Assembly: GCA_018303785.1 (NCBI GenBank)
Contig: JAGVXM010000041.1
Location: 1 to 37,439 of the forward strand
DNA length: 37,439 nt
Reading direction: 5' to 3'
Source of the DNA: Candidatus Pacearchaeota archaeon
Lineage (GTDB): Archaea > Nanobdellota > Nanobdellia > Pacearchaeales > GW2011-AR1
The translations under genes were made by a program, and so were the position numbers. Positions 31,879 to 37,439 of the stretch are shown here, piece after piece. Below the pieces are notes generated by a model. It worked only from the letters and a program-made list of their open reading frames with translations, was not told where the DNA came from and did no database searches. Numbering within the stretch: position 1 is the first letter of the stretch; each line of letters begins with the position of its first letter.

Positions 31879-32249
31879 AAATCATAAATGCTTTGCCAAG
31901 AATTAGCGTTGGTTGCGTATTTTTTATTTTTGGAATTATGCAGTTGATTAACCCTGAAAAATGGATAGGGTATTTGCCAACTATAATTTCATCTTTTGGT
32001 GATCCGCTAAGATTTATATTTTTTAATGGGATATTTGATTTATTTTTAGGATTTTTTTTGTTATTGGGATTATTTACTAGAATTGTTTCTTTTATAGGCA
32101 TTATCCATTTAATAGGTGTTATTTTAACTTTTGGATTTAACGATATTTCAGTTAGGGATTTTGGATTATTGTTAGTACTTGTTTCAGTGTTTTTACGTGG
32201 ACCTGATGATTACTGTTTAGATAATAAATTTTGGAAGAAAAGAATATAA
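31875..32249 (+). CDS. DoxX-like membrane protein, 124 aa
   Basis: Four predicted membrane helices with the DoxX/DoxD layout (RISVGCVFFIFGIMQLINPE, then LLGLFTRIVSFIGIIHLIGV, then a C-terminal LRGPDDYCLD). DoxX relatives are linked to thiosulfate:quinone oxidoreductase and to thiol/redox homeostasis complexes. The ATG overlaps the preceding stop (ATGA), so it belongs to the redox operon and may be its membrane redox partner. Confidence 0.8.
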   Translation: MKIINALPRISVGCVFFIFGIMQLINPEKWIGYLPTIISSFGDPLRFIFFNGIFDLFLGFFLLLGLFTRIVSFIGIIHLIGVILTFGFNDISVRDFGLLLVLVSVFLRGPDDYCLDNKFWKKRI

Positions 32250-32281
32250 AACATTATAAAGGAATTATTTCTCAACAAGTT

Positions 32282-32653
32282 ATGGAAGATTCATTGCCAC
32301 AACGCCCTCGATGGGTGAAGGATAAAACCCTACATTCTGATTTTGAAGTTATACAAAGCAAGACTTACGATGATTATAAGGATCATAAGAATGATATGGG
32401 ATGTTATGTGTTGATCAAAGTAGATTTTGAATTTTATGAAATACATTTAGCTGTTTGTAATTATAAGCACGAGATTGTGAAAGTTTTTAAGGGCAGACGA
32501 GCGCAGGATATTTATAGCACTCTCTTTGAATACGAGAAAAATAATAATCTGCAATGGTTTAACGAGAAGCAGCATATTGCTTATATCGGAAAGGAATTGA
32601 AAAAAGCGGAGATTGCGTTAAGTATGGGCAATTCAGGATATTATCAGGAGTAA
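32282..32653 (+). CDS. DUF4346-like protein, 123 aa
   Basis: A soluble protein whose C-terminal part (KGRRAQDIYSTLFEY, then HIAYIGKELKKAEIALSMGNSGYYQE) resembles DUF4346, a domain related to tetrahydromethanopterin S-methyltransferase subunit A. It lacks a clear cobamide-binding context, so the function is unknown. The start is uncertain: ATG at 32282 is used; a TTG at 32231 would add 17 residues and overlap the DoxX-like gene by 19 bases. It may be cotranscribed with the redox operon by position only. Confidence 0.7.
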   Translation: MEDSLPQRPRWVKDKTLHSDFEVIQSKTYDDYKDHKNDMGCYVLIKVDFEFYEIHLAVCNYKHEIVKVFKGRRAQDIYSTLFEYEKNNNLQWFNEKQHIAYIGKELKKAEIALSMGNSGYYQE

Positions 32654-32658
32654 GGTAA

Positions 32659-32669
32659 GTTTATTAATT
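32659..32669 (+). promoter_or_regulatory. TATA-like box of the M16 peptidase gene
   Basis: GTTTATTAATT is centred 25 nt before the ATG at 32689, supporting that start over the in-frame TTG 15 bases upstream. Confidence 0.5.
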
Positions 32670-32688
32670 CTTTTTGTTTAATTATTTA

Positions 32689-33885
32689 ATGAAAGAGCCA
32701 GTGTTTTATCGACGGAAATTAGATAATGGTATTACTGTTCTTTGTGAGGAGCGGATGATTCCTGTTGTGGCTACAGCGACAAGCGTAAAATTTGGCGCGC
32801 AATTTGAAAATAAAAAAATAAAAGGCATTAGTCATTTTATGGAACATCTGGTTTTTAAGGGAACTACTAAAAGGGATGTTGTTCAGATTTCTAAAGAGAT
32901 TGAAGATCGTGGAGGAATTCTTAACGCATTTACTTCTGAAGAGCTTACCTGTTTTTGGAATAAAATGCCCAGTAAACATTTTCATTTAGGAGCAGATATC
33001 ACTAGGGATTTAGTTAGTAATCCTTTGTTTGAGGAAAAAGCTTTAGAGCGAGAACGAAAGGTGGTATTAGAAGAAATAAAAATGTATCACGATAATCCTA
33101 CCAGCTTTATTTTTGAAAAAATTAAAGAGCTGCTGTACAAAAAGCCATTTAATATTTCTATAACGGGAACTGCAAAAACGGTTTCACAATTATCTCGGAA
33201 GACTATTCTAGATTTGCACAATAAGGTATACAGTTCAAATAATCTAATATTCAGCGTTGTTGGAAATGTAGATAATGAAGAGGTTATTAAGGAAGCTCAG
33301 AAGTTTGTAAAAAAGAATTACGCAATTAAGCCTATGAAAATTCAGACAAGTTTTGGCACATTTGTCCACAAAAGAAAAGGCATAGATCAAGCTCATGAGG
33401 TTTTAGGATTTCATATGCCTTCATTGTCTCATAAACAACGACATGCTGCGGAATTATTTGATAATATTTTAGGAGGAGGAATGAGTTCTCGTTTATTTCA
33501 AGAAATTCGGGAAAAAAGAGGATTGGGTTATGCAATTAAATCTCATCTCGAGCAATCAAAAGATTATGCTTATGAGGTAATTTATGTTGGGACAGTTAAA
33601 GAAAAAATTCAAGAAGTTAAAAAATTAATTTTAAATGAAATAAGGAAGTTAAAAGAATTACAACAAAGAGATTTGAGTGATGCAAAAGAACGATTGATTG
33701 GTTTACGTGCACTTAGTAAGGAACGTTGCGAGAACACCATGTTTGAGTTGCTCCAAGAAGAAATTGCTGGTAGTGCTGAAAATTACTACAAATATGAAGA
33801 AAATATTAGTAAAGTTAAACTTAGCGAGGTTTGTAATCTAAGTACTTTAAAGAATTATAGCTTTGCTGCCCTAATTCCCCATTAA
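32689..33885 (+). CDS. M16-family zinc peptidase, 398 aa
   Basis: An insulinase-like peptidase with the inverted zinc motif HFMEH (H49, E52, H53) and the third ligand E129 exactly 76 residues later (KVVLEEIKMYHDNP). The C-terminal half carries the Arg/Tyr substrate-binding region (SSRLFQEIREKRGLGYAIKS). Both halves of the M16B clamshell are in one chain and the active site looks complete. No signal peptide is seen, so it acts in the cytoplasm, degrading peptides. The 3' end overlaps a small minus-strand gene by 15 bases. Confidence 0.92.
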   Translation: MKEPVFYRRKLDNGITVLCEERMIPVVATATSVKFGAQFENKKIKGISHFMEHLVFKGTTKRDVVQISKEIEDRGGILNAFTSEELTCFWNKMPSKHFHLGADITRDLVSNPLFEEKALERERKVVLEEIKMYHDNPTSFIFEKIKELLYKKPFNISITGTAKTVSQLSRKTILDLHNKVYSSNNLIFSVVGNVDNEEVIKEAQKFVKKNYAIKPMKIQTSFGTFVHKRKGIDQAHEVLGFHMPSLSHKQRHAAELFDNILGGGMSSRLFQEIREKRGLGYAIKSHLEQSKDYAYEVIYVGTVKEKIQEVKKLILNEIRKLKELQQRDLSDAKERLIGLRALSKERCENTMFELLQEEIAGSAENYYKYEENISKVKLSEVCNLSTLKNYSFAALIPH

Positions 33886-34053
33886 ATTTGATTTCTCTAT
33901 TAAAATTATTCCGAAAATTGTAGGGATTGTGCACAATAATGAAATAAGAAATAATAGTTTATCCTCTGAATGATGAAAAATTTCTGGAAGGCTTAATCCC
34001 ATTAAGCCAAAAAATAATAAAAAAACACCAAAAAAATAAAAAAATCTTTTCAT
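33871..34053 (-). CDS. small membrane protein, 60 aa
   Basis: Two hydrophobic segments (FFYFFGVFLLFFGLMGLSLP; LLFLISLLCTIPTIFGIILI) with a short charged loop between them. An AAGGA ribosome binding site precedes the ATG. It lies 2 bases after the stop of the upstream minus-strand gene, so the small membrane-protein genes 34584 to 33871 are probably one operon. Function unknown. Confidence 0.6.
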   Translation of the reverse strand: MKRFFYFFGVFLLFFGLMGLSLPEIFHHSEDKLLFLISLLCTIPTIFGIILIEKSNLMGN

Positions 34054-34055
34054 AT

Positions 34056-34415
34056 CTATTCCTTGCTTGTTCCGTAATATACAACTAAGGTAATTACTCC
34101 AAGGACAACATGCAATACTGAAATTTCCGTGTTGATATTAAGGTATGTTAATAATAAGTCGTCAACTACTGGTACAAAACCTAGAACTCCTAATACGACT
34201 CCGATCCAACCGAGCGTCATATTGTAGCCAGGCCCCATCCCTTTTATTCCGACCCAAACACCAATCAATCCTGCAATTATATGCAATATATTCTGAATTG
34301 TATTAGTTCCGAAAAATCCTCCGTCACCAACTAATGGATTATCGACAAATCCTAAAATACCTATTAATACTAACGCAATACCTAATAATAATGCAAAAGT
34401 TTTTTGTGTATTCAT
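34056..34415 (-). CDS. four-helix membrane protein, DUF4383-like, 119 aa
   Basis: Four predicted membrane helices with a helix-1/loop/helix-2 pattern (LLLGIALVLIGILGFVDNPL, then NILHIIAGLIGVWVG) recalling the DUF4383 family of small membrane proteins (moderate confidence, from memory). A strong AAAGGAGG site precedes the ATG. Middle gene of a three-gene minus-strand set. Function unknown. Confidence 0.65.
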   Translation of the reverse strand: MNTQKTFALLLGIALVLIGILGFVDNPLVGDGGFFGTNTIQNILHIIAGLIGVWVGIKGMGPGYNMTLGWIGVVLGVLGFVPVVDDLLLTYLNINTEISVLHVVLGVITLVVYYGTSKE

Positions 34416-34443
34416 TTTAACCTCCTTTCACTAACATACATTA

Positions 34444-34584
34444 TCATTTGAATGCCGACCAAATACCAAAAATTATTGAGAGAACAGCGCCTAATGGGAC
34501 CGCCCACTCTCCGAGTTCGGCAACATAATTTCCTATTAGAACAATTATTCCTCCTAATGCTGCAATCCACCCTGCTATTTTCAT
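34444..34584 (-). CDS. small membrane protein, 46 aa
   Basis: Reading the minus strand gives MKIAGWIAALGGIIVLIGNY, then VAELGEWAVPLGAVLSIIFG, then IWSAFK: two membrane helices joined by a short acidic turn. A GAGAGG site lies 5 nt before the ATG, which gives good support for so short a gene. It is the first of the three small membrane-protein genes on this strand. Confidence 0.65.
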   Translation of the reverse strand: MKIAGWIAALGGIIVLIGNYVAELGEWAVPLGAVLSIIFGIWSAFK

Positions 34585-34615
34585 ATTATCCTCTCTCTAT
34601 TGTAATAAGAAAAAC

Positions 34616-34627
34616 CTATTTAAATAT
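34616..34627 (+). promoter_or_regulatory. TATA box of the arginase-fold gene
   Basis: CTATTTAAATAT is centred 25 nt before the ATG at 34646. Confidence 0.6.
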
Positions 34628-34645
34628 GTTTTGATTTTTCTGTGG

Positions 34646-35419
34646 ATGGAAGTCATTCGTGTTCGATTAATTGATAAAAATTCTGCTGGATGCGAATTGG
34701 CCCCGATTGAAATATTAAAAAAGTTTAAGGAAATCCATACTAAAGAAAATGGTGAAATGCTGAGTAAAGAAAAAATTAGGTACGAAGAAATTCATGTAGA
34801 CCTTGAAAATTTAAGAGAAGCAGACCATTTGATATTAGAAAATAGCAAAGAGGTATTTGAAAGAAATTTTAAAGTATTCTTTGTTGGAGGAGACAATAGT
34901 ATAAATTATTCGATAGTTAAGGCATTCACAATTACTGAAAAAAACCCACTCATAATTAATTTTGATGCGCACACTGGCTGTAGTATCAATCCTAGTCGAG
35001 ATTTAAACTGGATGAAACGGGTTATTGATGAAGAGATTAGTGGTAGGATTTTTTTAAATTTGGGAAGCCGGGAAATTGAGGAATTAGACTTTATGAAACG
35101 AAATCATATTTTGAATATTGGAATTGAGTTATTGCTAGAAGATATTCATGGTATTTGCGATTTGATCATGGAAAGAGCAAGGGTTTCGAGTAATTTTTTT
35201 CTGACAATTGATATAGATGTTCTAGACCCATCTTTTGCACCCGGAGTTTCCTCAGTTGTTCCTGGAGGAATGTCTAGTCGTCAATTGCTGTATATTATTA
35301 AACGTTTGATTAAGTTAAAAAATTTTAAAGGAGTTTCATTAACGGGCATTAATCCTGCAAAAGATGTGAATGATATAACTACCAAACTCGGAGCGCGTAT
35401 TTTAGCAGAATTAATGTAG
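34646..35419 (+). CDS. arginase/agmatinase-fold protein with altered metal site, 257 aa
   Basis: The ureohydrolase fold is clear: FFVGGDNSINYSI (81-85), INFDAHTGCS (107-112) and LTIDIDVLDPSFAPGV (D189, D191). The family binds two Mn ions through GGDHS, DAHxD and SxDxDxxDP. Here His becomes N84 and the last Asp of DAHxD becomes G111. Both missing residues are ligands of the MnA site; the MnB ligands D107, H109, D189, D191 remain. EINP near the C-terminus is GINP. It is probably not a standard arginase; it may be a one-metal enzyme or have lost activity. The leaderless start at 34646 is preferred over a TTG 15 bases upstream. Confidence 0.8.
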   Translation: MEVIRVRLIDKNSAGCELAPIEILKKFKEIHTKENGEMLSKEKIRYEEIHVDLENLREADHLILENSKEVFERNFKVFFVGGDNSINYSIVKAFTITEKNPLIINFDAHTGCSINPSRDLNWMKRVIDEEISGRIFLNLGSREIEELDFMKRNHILNIGIELLLEDIHGICDLIMERARVSSNFFLTIDIDVLDPSFAPGVSSVVPGGMSSRQLLYIIKRLIKLKNFKGVSLTGINPAKDVNDITTKLGARILAELM

Positions 35420-35515
35420 TTTAGCTATTACTTCGCTTCTTTTTATAGTTGTACTCTCGGTAGATGCAGACCTCTGTTTTACAATCTTCACGCACCTGAA
35501 GGTAAAGAAAAAAAG

Positions 35516-35525
35516 TAATTTAAAG
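35516..35525 (+). promoter_or_regulatory. TATA box of thpR
   Basis: TAATTTAAAG is centred 25 nt before the ATG at 35546. Confidence 0.5.
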
Positions 35526-35545
35526 CATTTGTTATTAGATTTAGC

Positions 35546-36097
35546 ATGTCATTAACTCGCTGTTTTATTGCATTGGATCTTTCACGGGAGGCAATTAATG
35601 AAATAAAAAATATTCAAAAAGTAATTGGTAAGAAATTTCTATTTACGGGTAAATTTACTGAACCTGAAAATTTTCATTTAACACTGAAATTCTTAGGAGA
35701 AATCAACGATGAGCAGATTGAAAAAGTAAAAAAGATATTAGCTGAAATACAGTATACTGTATTCACTGCGAATTTAGGAGTGGCAGGGGTTTTTTCAAAA
35801 AAAATTCCAAAAATTTTATGGATTGCGTTACATGGTGCATATGATTTGCAGAAAGTAGTTGATAATTCTCTGCGGGAATTATTTCCGATTGAAGAAAGAT
35901 TTATGGGCCATATTACTTTAGCTCGCATCAAATACATTTCCGAGAAAAAAGCGCTGACAGAGTATATTCAAAATTTGCACGGTCAGAGTACATTCTTGGT
36001 AAACAAGTTTTATCTAAAAAAATCTGAACTAAAGTCTGAAGGCCCGATTTATTATGATCTTGCAACGTATTCTCTGATGGATAAAATTAGTAAATAA
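35546..36097 (+). CDS. thpR: RNA 2',3'-cyclic phosphodiesterase (2H family), 183 aa
   Basis: Two HxTx motifs, FHLTLKFLG (H44, T46) and GHITLARIK (H122, T124), define the 2H phosphoesterase active site. Length and spacing fit ThpR, which opens 2',3'-cyclic phosphates on RNA ends and was first described as a 2'-5' RNA ligase. It acts in RNA or tRNA end processing. Single gene with its own leaderless promoter. Confidence 0.92.
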   Translation: MSLTRCFIALDLSREAINEIKNIQKVIGKKFLFTGKFTEPENFHLTLKFLGEINDEQIEKVKKILAEIQYTVFTANLGVAGVFSKKIPKILWIALHGAYDLQKVVDNSLRELFPIEERFMGHITLARIKYISEKKALTEYIQNLHGQSTFLVNKFYLKKSELKSEGPIYYDLATYSLMDKISK

Positions 36098-36164
36098 AAA
36101 ATAGAAAAGTAATTTTAGAATATAAATTAATTGATAACCTGAAGTACATAATTTTTTGTAGAAT

Positions 36165-36175
36165 CATTTAAATAC
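36165..36175 (+). promoter_or_regulatory. TATA-like box of the gene at 36199
   Basis: CATTTAAATAC lies 24-34 nt before the ATG at 36199. Confidence 0.45.
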
Positions 36176-36198
36176 AAAAAATTAGTATCTTTATTTTA

Positions 36199-36435
36199 AT
36201 GGACACATTAAAAATTGAAGATCTTGAGGGAAAAATTCAGAGATTATCGCAACAAGTGATTAAGCAATTTAATAGGTGGCCGGATAGAGTGCCGGATTCT
36301 ATAACCTTGTATGATGATGAGGTTCCTATATTGGAAAAATTTAAGACTATTTTTGGAAATTCTTTACAATCGAATGGATATGATATGCCTATTATAATAG
36401 GTAATGAAGAAAAAGGTTATTCTATAAGTGTCTGA
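36199..36435 (+). CDS. hypothetical protein, 78 aa
   Basis: An unrecognised small acidic protein. An N-terminal helix (KIEDLEGKIQRLSQQVIKQF) is followed by a mixed region (DRVPDSITLYDDEVPILEKF) and a short strand-like end. No signal or membrane segment is seen. Support is the TATA-like box and an uninterrupted frame. Confidence 0.5.
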   Translation: MDTLKIEDLEGKIQRLSQQVIKQFNRWPDRVPDSITLYDDEVPILEKFKTIFGNSLQSNGYDMPIIIGNEEKGYSISV

Positions 36436-36515
36436 CGATATTTCAGCACTAAATAGTTTTTACTCCCACAAGCTTTTTAAAAGATCGATCGTTAATATTA
36501 TTATAAAAAAAGAGG

Positions 36516-36587
36516 ATGGCGTATAGGCGTTTTATTTATATTAATGGTAAAAAGTATTTCTATACCGCCGGGATGGATAGAGATTGA
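36516..36587 (+). pseudogene. possible N-terminal gene fragment, 23 codons
   Basis: The frame reads MAYRRFIYINGKKYFYTAGM and DRD, then stops. The basic, aromatic strand-turn-strand pattern looks like the start of a larger protein, so this may be a truncated gene. A purine-rich AGAGG touches the ATG. Low confidence. Confidence 0.25.
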
Positions 36588-36640
36588 CAAATTTACAGGA
36601 TAATGGACGAGAAAAAAATTATTGAGAAGAGAGGTAGAAA

Positions 36641-36940
36641 ATGTATGTAAAGAAAAAAGATTTAATTTTTAATATAAACAAAAAAGGAAATAAAGAGTCA
36701 CAAACAGTGACAAGAATAATAAGGAACTTCCGTCCTAAGTATGATACTATTGGCTATAATGACTATATAGATTTTTCTTTTAATATATATGTAGAGGATG
36801 GCGCGGTGCCCCGAACAGTAAGGAAGCTGCCTGATGAGCAGTTTATTCTCTCACCAGAAGAAATTCCGGGTTCGATTCTCGGTCGCACCGCCTCTGCTTT
36901 GAATTTTTTTAAAATAATAAATATGAGAGGTAAAAAATAA
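36641..36940 (+). CDS. hypothetical protein overlapping a tRNA-like sequence, 99 aa
   Basis: It starts after a GAGGT site about 8 nt upstream and ends in a TAATG overlap with the next gene, both good signs of translation. The first half is basic (KKKDLIFNINKKGNKESQTV; IIRNFRPKYDTIGYNDYIDF). The second half is encoded by GC-rich sequence that folds like a tRNA (36803-36892), so codons such as CGC-ACC-GCC are unlike the rest. It could be a real gene that has captured a tRNA-like insert, or a chance frame across a tRNA pseudogene. Confidence 0.4.
   Translation: MYVKKKDLIFNINKKGNKESQTVTRIIRNFRPKYDTIGYNDYIDFSFNIYVEDGAVPRTVRKLPDEQFILSPEEIPGSILGRTASALNFFKIINMRGKK
36803..36892 (+). tRNA. tRNA-like sequence (pseudo-tRNA)
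   Basis: The ends GCGGTGC (36803-36809) and GCACCGC (36885-36891) pair perfectly over 7 bp. The T arm CCGGG-TTCGATT-CTCGG (36866-36882) is standard, and GCTGC-CTGATGA-GCAGT gives an anticodon arm with T33 and anticodon GAT. A long variable arm (about 36843-36865) suggests a Leu/Ser-type tRNA, which does not fit GAT. Two extra bases separate the T stem from the acceptor, and no good D stem is seen. It is probably a decayed or chimeric tRNA. Confidence 0.4.
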
Positions 36941-37439
36941 TGGGATTGGAAGAATGGCCTTTTTGGAAGAAGTGTGCTCTGTATATTACTATCATTGCGA
37001 TAAGTATTGATTTATTCATTTTTTTTATTGCATGGTCTGCTGATAATCTTTTTCCAAGAGGCGGTACTTTTTCGTGGATTGATGGATCAATCGCTGTTTT
37101 TTTTAGTATTCTCTTACCTAGGGTTATATCATTAGTAACAATATGGATTTCATTATATTCTTCATTTTATTTTTCAAAAAAATATGCATTACAAGGACAG
37201 AAAGGATTATCAATATTAGGAGGGATTATTGCTCCGATAATTGTGTTTTTTGTTTTATATTTTATATTACCAATGCCATTGCTCGATGCACGCACCAATG
37301 CTGGAAGACCTACATTTTATAATATAGAGTCCATTATGTATCTGGCACAGGGAGGATTTTTCTTATTTATAACCGTTATATTAAGCATAATTATTTCTAT
37401 TAAAACCTCTAAAGAATTTTATTCCCAAAATATAAATAG
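36940..37439 (+). CDS. four-helix membrane protein, runs off the window end
   Basis: It begins MGLEEWPFWKKCALYITIIA at the ATG overlapping the previous stop (TAATG), with GAGAGG about 9 nt upstream. Four hydrophobic segments are seen (IAISIDLFIFFIAW; SIAVFFSILLPRVISLVTIW; ILGGIIAPIIVFFVLYFIL; GGFFLFITVILSIIISI). No stop occurs before 37439, so the C-terminus is outside the window. Family not recognised. Confidence 0.65.
   Translation, partial: MGLEEWPFWKKCALYITIIAISIDLFIFFIAWSADNLFPRGGTFSWIDGSIAVFFSILLPRVISLVTIWISLYSSFYFSKKYALQGQKGLSILGGIIAPIIVFFVLYFILPMPLLDARTNAGRPTFYNIESIMYLAQGGFFLFITVILSIIISIKTSKEFYSQNIN

Noticed and set aside
34452-34634. Plus-strand 60-codon frame upstream of the arginase-fold gene
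   Set aside because: The opposite strand encodes a better gene (34444-34584) with GAGAGG before its ATG and two membrane helices.

Overview
This AT-rich window most likely comes from a DPANN-type archaeon, probably Woesearchaeota/Pacearchaeota-like. Orc1/Cdc6, both subunits of the archaea-specific replicative polymerase PolD, an archaeal-type TyrRS, Dph6, a DRG-type GTPase and an Lhr helicase are all archaeal. Many genes have a TATA-like box centred about 25 nt before the start codon (leaderless mRNAs), while genes inside operons carry GGAGG-type ribosome binding sites. The lineage is an inference from gene content and style; no rRNA is present to confirm it.

Layout. 1-4250: a hairpin-rich non-coding stretch, several unrecognised small genes and two coiled-coil/HTH regulator-like genes of similar design that face each other. 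4337-8466: Lhr helicase with a translationally overlapping phosphoesterase, then a minus-strand unknown gene and a PRC-barrel (CdpB-like) gene. 8570-9137: probable replication origin, an A-rich tract with a 38-bp tandem repeat lying between two ORB-like sites in opposite orientation. 9138-15893: replication block orc1/cdc6 - DP1 - Nudix - DP2, with the last three genes overlapping; DP2 ends in a PIP box. 15993-20250: decayed accessory region with an IS1595-type transposase fused to an out-of-frame gene remnant, an HExxH protein, an interrupted tRNA-Arg(UCG), a frameshifted secreted-protein gene, a perfect 20-bp inverted repeat and a DUF5654-like gene cut by an in-frame stop. 20222-27838: housekeeping and envelope genes (TctA-like permease, secreted Cys-rich protein, OB-fold protein, TyrRS, DRG GTPase, Dph6, GNAT, DUF3977-like, glutamine amidotransferase).

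27939-32249 is the most distinctive part: a seven-gene, tightly packed thiol/copper redox operon. Two membrane-anchored proteins end in the same C-terminal octapeptide LPGMVGGC. They are followed by a membrane-anchored protein with three thioredoxin-like domains, a cupredoxin with a complete CuA ligand set, a CcdA/DsbD-like electron-transfer membrane protein, a His/Cys-rich exported protein and a DoxX-like protein. No terminal oxidase is visible in the window, so the CuA protein is an orphan here. My inference is that the operon moves reducing equivalents across the membrane to extracytoplasmic Cys/Cu sites, with the LPGMVGGC tails as substrates or carriers.

32282-37439: DUF4346-like protein, M16 peptidase, three small minus-strand membrane proteins, an arginase-fold protein that has lost exactly the ligands specific to one manganese site, ThpR, unknown genes, a tRNA-like sequence lying inside an open reading frame, and a membrane protein running off the window end.
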